This document shows positions 44,055 to 51,270 of a DNA stretch of 64,000 bases, piece by piece. Within the stretch, counting starts at the first letter, position 1; each line of letters begins with the position of its first letter. Position numbers and translations under genes: made by a program. The notes beneath the pieces are model-generated. The model saw only the letters and a list, made by a program, of their open reading frames with translations. It did no database searches and was not told where the DNA came from. Origin of the DNA: Gammaproteobacteria bacterium LSUCC0112 (GTDB lineage Bacteria > Pseudomonadota > Gammaproteobacteria > Pseudomonadales > Pseudohongiellaceae); assembly GCA_004535785.1 (NCBI GenBank), contig SPIB01000001.1, positions 944,548 to 1,008,547 of the forward strand. Direction: 5' to 3'.

Positions 44055-45089
44055 TCAGAGTGAACCAATCATGGGCAGGCTGCGTTTGTTGCCGGTATCC
44101 ACGTCAACCACGGCGCTCATGCCCGCCGCCAGCGCAGGTTCTCCGCTGTAATTATCGAGGGCGATATTGACCTTGATGCGCTGCACAACTTTGACCCAAT
44201 TACCGGAGCTGTTCTGCGCAGGCAGCAGCGAAAATTCTGCACCGGTTGCCGGCGTGATGCTCTCTACGTGCGCCGTCCAGTGCTGGTCGGGAAACGAGTC
44301 AATGTGAACACTGACCGACTGACCAACCTTGAGGTGGGTGAGGTCAGTTTCTTTAAAATTCGCCTCCAGCCACATGAGGCTGTCATCAACGATGCTCATC
44401 AGAGGTGCACCGGCGACGACATTTTCACCACCGTGCGCCGAGACGTTGACGGCGATGCCATCATGCGGGGCAACGACTTTGACGTGGCTGAGGTCCAGTT
44501 GTGCACTGTCACGCTGCGCCAGTGCACGTTGCACCAGCGGGTGTTCATCAATCGGGCGCGCCGGGTCTATCAAGCGCGCTTTGATGACCTCCAGCGACTG
44601 CCGCTTTTCCTGGCGACTGTTCTGCGCGGAGATCCATTGGAACTCCACCTCATCAAACTGGGACACCGATACCGAGCCGCGCGCCAGCAATGAGCGCAAC
44701 CGCTCCAACTCTTTGCCCAGATACTCCAGCCGGGCATCGGCATTACGGATCTCGATGTCGCTGTTCAGGTACTCCTGCTGCAGACTGGCGATATTGCTGC
44801 GCACTTCAGCCAGTTGAGCCTCCGCGCCCAGCAAGGCAATCTGGTATGGACGGTCATCGATTTCAAACAATAACTGGCCCTTTGTAACCCGCTGGTTATC
44901 CCGGGCGCTGACACGGGTCACCTGACCGGAGATATCGCTGCTGACATCAATAATCTGCGCTTTCACGTAGGCATTATCCGTACTGACGATGCGCCCACCG
45001 TTCAGATACACCACGGCACTGATGGCAGCAATGACCAGTGGGCCGAGAATCAACATGGCGACATGTTTGACTGTTTTTGCGGAAATCAT
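44055..45089 (-). CDS. EmrA-like periplasmic adaptor
   Basis: The product is a 344-residue HlyD-family protein with one N-terminal helix (about residues 10-29). TDNAYVKAQIIDVSSDISGQVT is the EmrA signature. A helical hairpin covers about residues 80-195. The C-terminal half ends in the barrel and a GNWVKVVQRIKVNI block that is also EmrA-specific. With EmrB and an outer-membrane channel it forms a tripartite pump. It is the middle gene of marR-emrA-emrB. Confidence 0.93.
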   Translation of the reverse strand: MISAKTVKHVAMLILGPLVIAAISAVVYLNGGRIVSTDNAYVKAQIIDVSSDISGQVTRVSARDNQRVTKGQLLFEIDDRPYQIALLGAEAQLAEVRSNIASLQQEYLNSDIEIRNADARLEYLGKELERLRSLLARGSVSVSQFDEVEFQWISAQNSRQEKRQSLEVIKARLIDPARPIDEHPLVQRALAQRDSAQLDLSHVKVVAPHDGIAVNVSAHGGENVVAGAPLMSIVDDSLMWLEANFKETDLTHLKVGQSVSVHIDSFPDQHWTAHVESITPATGAEFSLLPAQNSSGNWVKVVQRIKVNIALDNYSGEPALAAGMSAVVDVDTGNKRSLPMIGSL

Positions 45090-45104
45090 TTGTTCACCTG
45101 ACGC

Positions 45105-45596
45105 TTAAAGATCGGGGTTGGCGGGCAAGGCAAGATTGGCTCGCATGCGTAACAAGAGCTGCAGTAATTGTTGTTCTTCCGCAGGGGTAATGCCGGCCAG
45201 TGCTTCCGCCCGGACCTGTTGGCCAAGCGTTTGCAGTTCAGCCAGAATGGCGAGTGCTTTGTTGGTGAGAAACACACGTTTGGCGCGCCGATCGTCCGGA
45301 TCATCCTGACGGGTGACCCAGCCATCTTGCTGGAGGCGATCGATATGCCGTGCCAGACTGATAGGTGCAATATCCAGCAGACTGGCCAGCGTCTTTTGCT
45401 GTGCACCATCACATCGCCTGAGACTGGCCAGTACTGACCATTGTGATCGGGTCAGCCCAAGATCCTGTGATTTACGATCAAAGTTCCAACGCATCAGCCG
45501 GGCAACGTCGTGGATGACAAATCCCAGACTGTTGTTCAAATCGGTGTTCAGTTCAGTGTTCAGATCAGCGCTCTGATCTCTGTTTGTGTTTTGCAT
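45105..45596 (-). CDS. MarR family transcriptional regulator
   Basis: The product is a 163-residue winged-helix regulator. The recognition part is TLASLLDIAPISLARHIDRLQQDGWV and the wing QDDPDDRRAKRVFLT. It lies 15 bases before the adaptor gene. It probably represses its own operon by binding the palindrome over the promoter at 45633-45661 and is released by a drug-like ligand. The N-terminal 20 residues are low in complexity (NTELNTDLNN). ATG at 45596 is used; a TTG two codons earlier is the alternative. Confidence 0.92.
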   Translation of the reverse strand: MQNTNRDQSADLNTELNTDLNNSLGFVIHDVARLMRWNFDRKSQDLGLTRSQWSVLASLRRCDGAQQKTLASLLDIAPISLARHIDRLQQDGWVTRQDDPDDRRAKRVFLTNKALAILAELQTLGQQVRAEALAGITPAEEQQLLQLLLRMRANLALPANPDL

Positions 45597-45632
45597 GGCC
45601 AAAAATTACTCGCCCAATATGAAAGCAGCCTC

Positions 45633-45661
45633 ATTATAAGCTTGCTTACTATATTGGCAAG
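45633..45661 (-). promoter_or_regulatory. Promoter with overlapping palindrome for marR-emrA-emrB
   Basis: On the minus strand the -35 TTGCCA (45655-45660) and a perfect -10 TATAAT (45633-45638) are 16 bases apart. The inverted repeat CTTGC-N11-GCAAG (45641-45661) covers the -35 and the spacer. A MarR dimer bound there would block RNA polymerase, so autorepression is likely. Confidence 0.7.
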
Positions 45662-45690
45662 TGTCGGGTGTTACACCCGGCTGTTTTTCT

Positions 45691-46671
45691 TTATGGCAGG
45701 CGCGCCAGCTCTGCTTCAGCGGCAATGTAACCAAACGCTGACCATGAGCGACCGGCAATTACGCGCTCAAAAATCTGTTTGGCCATGGCAGTATCACCGT
45801 TGACCAAATACCAGTTACCAACGCCGTAGCCTTGCGTGGCAATGGTCAGATCATCGGCGGTGGATGTGTCCAGCAGGCTCTCAGGCGTGGCTTGTCCCTT
45901 GTACATCAACATGCGACGCAGGTAAGAGTCGTTTTCAATGATGTCCATGTCCGGCGTGATCATCTCCAACAAGGCAGCAGCCTCGTCAGTGCGGCCCAGT
46001 CGCATTAACGACATCCAGTACCAGTCTGCGGTGGCGACAATCGAGTCATCGTTATCTGACACTTGCATGCATTCCTCATAGGCTCGCAGCGCGCTTTCAA
46101 AATCGCCTTTCAGGTAATAGGCCAACCCAAGGTGGTACCAGACATTAAACTGCAAGGTGCTGCGCGGAATGTTCTGAGGATTTGGTGCACCGTCGGGTTC
46201 AATCTGATCGGGCTGACCCGCAAACAGGGTTGCCGCCTTTTCAAAGTCAGCGATCGCTGCATCGAGGTTACGCACCGTCACGTATCGGTGACCGCGATGG
46301 CGATAAAATCGGGGATCCTCCGGAAAGCGTTCTACGCCCTGACTAAAGGTGTTGATAGCGTCCTGGTATTGCCAGAGGTAGGCCTGGCGCCTGCCCAGCC
46401 AGATTAATGCGTCTGCGCTGTTGGGATTGGCATCATACTCGGCCTGGGCCGCGGCCAGATTGCTCTCCAGTTGCGCTCCGTTTGGAAAATCCATTTGTCT
46501 TATCAAAGGGGCGCCCAGAAAGGACTGCGCCTCCACAATGTCTGCAGCTGCCGCCTGCTGGACAACGGGCATTTGATCCGCAGTGGATTCAGGCGATGGC
46601 ATTGCCTCTTCGCCGCGTCCGCAGGCATTCAACATACCTGCAACCAGAATCAAAGGGATAAATCGACGCAT
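45691..46671 (-). CDS. TPR-containing lipoprotein
   Basis: The product is a 326-residue protein with a lipoprotein signal (LNAC, Cys17). Several tetratricopeptide repeats are visible: NSADALIWLGRRQAYLWQY, FYRHRGHRYVTVRNLDAAI and FNVWYHLGLAYYLKGDFES (about residues 80-270). TPR modules bind other proteins. Which partner it binds is unknown. No enzyme motif is present. The gene is downstream of the thioredoxin-like gene but 127 bases separate them, including a tandem repeat. Confidence 0.85.
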   Translation of the reverse strand: MRRFIPLILVAGMLNACGRGEEAMPSPESTADQMPVVQQAAAADIVEAQSFLGAPLIRQMDFPNGAQLESNLAAAQAEYDANPNSADALIWLGRRQAYLWQYQDAINTFSQGVERFPEDPRFYRHRGHRYVTVRNLDAAIADFEKAATLFAGQPDQIEPDGAPNPQNIPRSTLQFNVWYHLGLAYYLKGDFESALRAYEECMQVSDNDDSIVATADWYWMSLMRLGRTDEAAALLEMITPDMDIIENDSYLRRMLMYKGQATPESLLDTSTADDLTIATQGYGVGNWYLVNGDTAMAKQIFERVIAGRSWSAFGYIAAEAELARLP

Positions 46672-46723
46672 GATTGATTGACCTTGTTTTTGAATGATTA
46701 AACACACCACTACCCTGTCAGGG

Positions 46724-46753
46724 CTAACGATCTTAGAACTAACGATCTTAGAA
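46724..46753. repeat. Perfect 15-bp tandem duplication
   Basis: CTAACGATCTTAGAA is present twice in direct succession (46724-46738 and 46739-46753), followed by a partial third start (tagtagcg is different). It lies 53 bases upstream of the TPR gene start. Replication slippage is the simplest origin; a regulatory role is possible because it falls in a likely promoter region. Confidence 0.8.
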
Positions 46754-46798
46754 TAGTAGCGTCAAGTAATCAGGCAAGTCCAACCCGGATCAAGGACG

Positions 46799-47359
46799 TC
46801 AGAGCTTGGCAGCCGCTTCCAGCACCAGTGCAAAGTCAGGTCGCATGCGATAATCCTGGTCTGCAAATTTAAAGCGGATTGTGCCGTCAGCACTCAACAG
46901 GAAAATCCCTGGCTCAGGAATGCCGTACGCGCGTTGCCCCGGTTCATACTGCTTGTTCAATATTCCCAAGGCAGTGACATGTTTGACATCAACATCCTGC
47001 AACAATGGAAATGTGACTGCATAGTCTTCCTCTGCACCTTTGAGAATGTCTCGTGAGTCATAGGTCATCGCCGCAACTGACACACCAAGGCCGGCAAACT
47101 CAGGGGCCACGTCTACCAGTTTTTCCAGTTGCGCGATGCAGTAAGGACACCAGTCAAACGAGCGACTGAGCACCAGCACAAGGCCTTTTTCACCCGTGAG
47201 GTCAGCCAATGTTTTGACGTCACCGTTCTGATCTGGTGCTTCGATTGGCGGGATGGTATCGCCGACCTCAAAGTCAGGCGCCCAAACCCAGTCCTGGGCA
47301 AAGGCACTCACACTGAAGAGCAACGCTGATACAAACAGTAGAGCGGAACGAATTTTCAT
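46799..47359 (-). CDS. Exported peroxiredoxin/thioredoxin-like protein
   Basis: The product is a 186-residue protein with a signal peptide (cleavage after about residue 21, AFAQ). The redoxin fold is seen in FEVGDTIPPIEAPDQNG. The active site SFDWCPYC carries a CxxC pair (Cys71, Cys74). This differs from the TxxC site of typical peroxiredoxins and is closer to the AhpC/TSA-like redoxins with a CxxC. It probably reduces peroxides or exchanges disulphides in the periplasm. The redox partner is unknown. Confidence 0.85.
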   Translation of the reverse strand: MKIRSALLFVSALLFSVSAFAQDWVWAPDFEVGDTIPPIEAPDQNGDVKTLADLTGEKGLVLVLSRSFDWCPYCIAQLEKLVDVAPEFAGLGVSVAAMTYDSRDILKGAEEDYAVTFPLLQDVDVKHVTALGILNKQYEPGQRAYGIPEPGIFLLSADGTIRFKFADQDYRMRPDFALVLEAAAKL

Positions 47360-47488
47360 AATGGACCTCAGGCCAGGCAGTAGATGCATGTGTTTGATGA
47401 TGCTGTTTTCACCAGACCTGCTGCGGCGTAAAACACTTTCTTACACCGCATTCACGCCATCCAAAAAATGCACAGCCGCGTGATGGTC

Positions 47489-49969
47489 TCAGGTCGGGCG
47501 CTTGGCGGGCGTGCGTCGCTTGCCTTTATCCCTGTCAGCACGCACTTTAGGGCCACCGCGTTTTTTATCTTTGGCGGCTTTGTCAGCGTCGGCTGTTCTG
47601 GCAGGTCTATCTTCAAACGAACGCGGTGCAAATGTTGGCTCAACAAACGCATCACGTGGCGGGCTGCGGCGTGGCGTAGCGGTCGCGCTGCGCGGCTTGC
47701 GGTCATACGAACTTGCATCACGGGCGCCTTCAGCACGGGGGGCAGAGCGCGGCCGCTCACTGCTGCCCTCAAAACGCGGTGCCGATCCTGGCTCTGTCAC
47801 GGCTTGACGTCGTGTTGCGAATCCACCATCTGAATTGGTGTAACGCGGCGGACGCGCGGAAGTAGATGCAGGATGAGTGGGCGTACCTGAGCGATCTTTA
47901 CTGAAGCGTGGTTTGCGATCATCCGGACGCGCTGCCCTGTCGCGATCAGGGCCGGCCGACGCGCGAAAACCTTCTCTGGGCGGTCGATCCGAAGACGGCC
48001 GATCTGATGGCGAGCGATCTCGTGAAAATCGATCCGCCGACGGGCGCTCGCCGCGCTCACGATCGCCTGAAGGTCGCGGGCCGCGCGGACCGCGTGGCGA
48101 GGTTCGCGCCTCTTCTGCGGCTTCTTCTTTGGTCATTTTCTCAATGGCCAATGGCTGGTTGCAAACCCGGGTGCGTGACAGGGTTTTGAACACGTCCTCT
48201 GGCATGCCTTGTGGCAAATCAATGGTAGTGTGCGTGTCATAAATGTTAATGCGGCCAATATACCGGCCTTCGATACCACCTTCATTGGCGATGGCACCTA
48301 CGATTTCTCGTGGAGACACTCCGTGTTCGTGACCCACCTGAATGCGGAAACGCTCCATGGCGACGTCTTCACCATCCTCGGTCTGCGTGCGTTCACGACG
48401 CTTGCGGGGTTTGTCTTCACGATCTGCCATGGCAAATTCTTCAGCAAAGATGTCTTCCTGAGTCAGCCGTGGCGGGGCATCGTGCATGGGTGGTTTGCTG
48501 CGCGCAGGACGTGGTGCGGGCGTATCCTGCGCAACAAAGGACTCGGATGCCTCTCTGCGTGGCGCGCGAACTTTTGTGGTTGTTGCACTGCCTGATGCGG
48601 CTGGCGCCTTGCCATAACCGGACTCGGAAGACACTACATCTTTGACAGAGGGCTCCAGCGGTCGGTCTTTTTGCAGCAGAAATGCCATCGCCGCGGACGC
48701 ATCTTCAATCGAGCATTCATGTTCGTGACAGAATTCGGCCAGCAACACACGGAAAAAATCCTGATTGCCGTTTTCCAGCGCCGCCGCAATGGTGTTTTTG
48801 AACTGCTGACTGCGATGCTGGATCAGCTCGCTGCGAGTCGGCAGCTCCATGCGCTCAATTTTCTTGCGCGTAGTGCGCTCAATGGACTGCAACATACGTT
48901 GCTCGCGTGGCGCAACAAACAGAATCGCTTTACCACTGCGGCCAGCCCGGCCGGTTCGACCAATTCGGTGAACATAGGCTTCATTGTCGTAGGGAATATC
49001 GTAGTTCACAACGTGGCTGATGCGTTCAACATCCAGACCACGGGCAGCAACATCCGTCGCAACCACAATATCCAGTTGTCCATTTTTTAACTGTTCAACT
49101 GTGCGGGTACGCAACTGCTGGTTCATATCGCCGTTCAACGCAGAGGCTGAAAATCCGCGTGCACTGAGTTTGTCGGCCAGCTCTTGTGTACTGTTTTTGG
49201 TACGCACAAAAATCAACATGCCATCAAACTCTTCGACTTCCAGCATGCGGGTCAGGGCGTCGAGTTTATTGGTGCCTTGTACCAGCCAGTACAATTGTTC
49301 AATGTCAGCGTTGGTGCTGGTTGCGGTTTTGATTTTGACTTCAATCGGGTTGCGCAGGTACTTCTCTGCCACATGGCGAATCTGCGTCGGCATGGTTGCT
49401 GAAAACAGTGCAACCTGCCGGTCAGCCGAGGTCTGCTGCAGAATCAGCTCAACATCATCGATAAATCCCATGCGCAACATTTCATCGGCTTCATCCAGCA
49501 CCAGCGTTTTGATGGTGCTCAGATTGAGGGAGCGACGATTCAGGTGATCGAGCAAACGGCCCGGCGTACCAACCACCACGTGGACGCCGCGGCGCAACGC
49601 CTGCAGCTGACGCCCCATTTCCTGACCGCCATAAACTGGCAGCACGTGAAAACCCTTCATACCTTGCGCATAAGTCTGAAACGCTTCCGCCACCTGAATG
49701 GCCAGTTCACGTGTCGGGCACAGCACCAGCGCCTGGGTATTGGGGTTATTGACATCAATTTTTGCCAGCACGGGCAGTGCAAACGCAGCGGTTTTTCCGG
49801 TGCCGGTTTGTGCCATACCTACTATGTCGTGACCTTCAAGCAAAGCCGGAATTGTCTCCTGCTGTATAGGTGAGGGTTTTTCATAGCCTACCTTGGACAG
49901 GGTTTCTAACAGGAAGGCGGGAAGATTGAGCTCAGCAAAGCTGAGATCCGGAGCGGAAGTCGTCGACAT
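47489..49969 (-). CDS. deaD: DEAD-box RNA helicase, DeaD/CsdA type
   Basis: The product is an 826-residue helicase. The Q motif is PSPIQQETIPALL, Walker A AQTGTGKT (about residues 54-61), motif II DEAD at about 158-161, motif III SAT and motif VI HRIGRTGRAG. A DbpA-type RNA-binding domain follows (about 535-610, RFRIQVGHEHGVSPREIVGAIA). The last 215 residues form a disordered R-, D-, S- and P-rich tail with RDR/SDRPS repeats. CsdA of E. coli is about 630 residues, so the tail is longer than usual. It unwinds RNA in ribosome assembly and cold adaptation. A hairpin lies in the upstream region at 50054-50081. Confidence 0.94.
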   Translation of the reverse strand: MSTTSAPDLSFAELNLPAFLLETLSKVGYEKPSPIQQETIPALLEGHDIVGMAQTGTGKTAAFALPVLAKIDVNNPNTQALVLCPTRELAIQVAEAFQTYAQGMKGFHVLPVYGGQEMGRQLQALRRGVHVVVGTPGRLLDHLNRRSLNLSTIKTLVLDEADEMLRMGFIDDVELILQQTSADRQVALFSATMPTQIRHVAEKYLRNPIEVKIKTATSTNADIEQLYWLVQGTNKLDALTRMLEVEEFDGMLIFVRTKNSTQELADKLSARGFSASALNGDMNQQLRTRTVEQLKNGQLDIVVATDVAARGLDVERISHVVNYDIPYDNEAYVHRIGRTGRAGRSGKAILFVAPREQRMLQSIERTTRKKIERMELPTRSELIQHRSQQFKNTIAAALENGNQDFFRVLLAEFCHEHECSIEDASAAMAFLLQKDRPLEPSVKDVVSSESGYGKAPAASGSATTTKVRAPRREASESFVAQDTPAPRPARSKPPMHDAPPRLTQEDIFAEEFAMADREDKPRKRRERTQTEDGEDVAMERFRIQVGHEHGVSPREIVGAIANEGGIEGRYIGRINIYDTHTTIDLPQGMPEDVFKTLSRTRVCNQPLAIEKMTKEEAAEEARTSPRGPRGPRPSGDRERGERPSADRFSRDRSPSDRPSSDRPPREGFRASAGPDRDRAARPDDRKPRFSKDRSGTPTHPASTSARPPRYTNSDGGFATRRQAVTEPGSAPRFEGSSERPRSAPRAEGARDASSYDRKPRSATATPRRSPPRDAFVEPTFAPRSFEDRPARTADADKAAKDKKRGGPKVRADRDKGKRRTPAKRPT

Positions 49970-50053
49970 AATTGTGCCTGCAGGCGCGGGGAATTCATTA
50001 AAAGGGCGGCGATTATACGCCAGAAGCCCGCGCGCGTACAGACTGGGCCATTT

Positions 50054-50081
50054 TCAGCAGTTCCCGGGCGGAAACTGCTGA
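50054..50081 (-). other. Hairpin between glpQ and deaD
   Basis: The perfect 9-bp inverted repeat TCAGCAGTT and AACTGCTGA has a 10-base GC-rich loop. It lies 15 bases after the glpQ stop and 85 bases before the deaD start. No T-run follows on the minus strand, so it is not a standard terminator. It could be part of the deaD 5' leader, which is long in E. coli as well. Confidence 0.5.
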
Positions 50082-50095
50082 CAGGCGACAGCGCA

Positions 50096-51160
50096 TCAGC
50101 GCAGATTTTTTACAAAATTGACGGCCTTGTCGGGAAAGTCTGTAAAGACACCATCGACGCCTGCGTTGACATAAAAAAGCTCAAGCAGATGATCAAAATC
50201 ACGCGCGTACGCCGGTACCTGTCCGCTGTCTGCGCGGAACGTATATGGGTGAACCTGCATACCGGCCGCATGGGCATCGGCAACCAGTGAACTGATCATG
50301 ATGTTATCCGGCGTGGAATCGCCACTGATGATCATGCCCTTCTCCGGGCCAATCCCGTCGGCAAATTTGGCCAGCTCCTGCATACCACCCGGACGCAACA
50401 TCCAACCATAATCGTCTTCGTCGTCACCCATTAACTGCACCAGCTTCAACTCGATGCCCAAGGCTGGCAGCACTTGTTCTTTAACACGCTTTAACTCATC
50501 AAACTCAAAAGTCTGCACATACACGTTGCTGTCTTTGTTGGTATAACCAAAGCGCTTAAGCTCGGACAACACTGCCATGCCGATGTCTTTGCCATGCTGA
50601 TGGTGAAATGCCGGGGATTTTAATTCCGGGTAGATGCCAACATCCCGCCCCGTCGAGCGATTCAGTCCGTGAATCAGCTCCAACTGCTCAGCAAAGGTAT
50701 GAATCTGGAAACTGCCCTGCCACAGCGGAAACCGCTCTGGGTAGATCTGCTGTTCCTGTCCGTTGTCATCCAGTCGGTAACCCTCAGTGACGCGTAAGGT
50801 GCGCAACTCTTGCAGCGTAAAATCGATCACATAATGACGTCCGTCATCACGTGCGCGCCCCGGAAATTTGTGGCGGACATCACTGTTACGATCCAGCGTC
50901 AGGTCATGCCAGACAATCAGCTGATCGTCTTTGGTCATCACCACATCCTGCTCCTGAAAGTTGGCTCCCATGGCATAAGCCATGGCAGCGCCTTGCAGGG
51001 TATGTTCCGGCAGGTAGGCGCTGGCACCCCGATGCGCCACCACCACTTTTGACGATGCCGCAGACTGAGCATGAACCAGATTATTTGGCAATGGATTTAC
51101 GGCAACCAGACCCATCAATAAAACCCCGCCCAGATAACGCGCCACATTACGTTCAGCCAT
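50096..51160 (-). CDS. glpQ: Periplasmic glycerophosphodiester phosphodiesterase
   Basis: The product is a 354-residue enzyme with a signal peptide (cleavage about residue 32, VHAQ). The metal site and catalytic histidines are VAHRGASAYLPEHT (H43, E52) and QDVVMTKDDQLIVWHD. These match E. coli GlpQ. It splits glycerophosphodiesters from phospholipids into glycerol-3-phosphate and alcohol in the periplasm. E. coli glpQ is with glpT, which is absent here. The gene stands between deaD and the DUF5916 gene on the same strand. Confidence 0.93.
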   Translation of the reverse strand: MAERNVARYLGGVLLMGLVAVNPLPNNLVHAQSAASSKVVVAHRGASAYLPEHTLQGAAMAYAMGANFQEQDVVMTKDDQLIVWHDLTLDRNSDVRHKFPGRARDDGRHYVIDFTLQELRTLRVTEGYRLDDNGQEQQIYPERFPLWQGSFQIHTFAEQLELIHGLNRSTGRDVGIYPELKSPAFHHQHGKDIGMAVLSELKRFGYTNKDSNVYVQTFEFDELKRVKEQVLPALGIELKLVQLMGDDEDDYGWMLRPGGMQELAKFADGIGPEKGMIISGDSTPDNIMISSLVADAHAAGMQVHPYTFRADSGQVPAYARDFDHLLELFYVNAGVDGVFTDFPDKAVNFVKNLR

Positions 51161-51270
51161 CAGTTTAGTCCTTTTTTCAGGGAATGTTGTTTATTGCAAC
51201 AGCATAAGACAGTTTTTTGTCTGCTGCGTGACAATTATCTGCTCCGTAACATTATGACGCGTCCGTTTTG

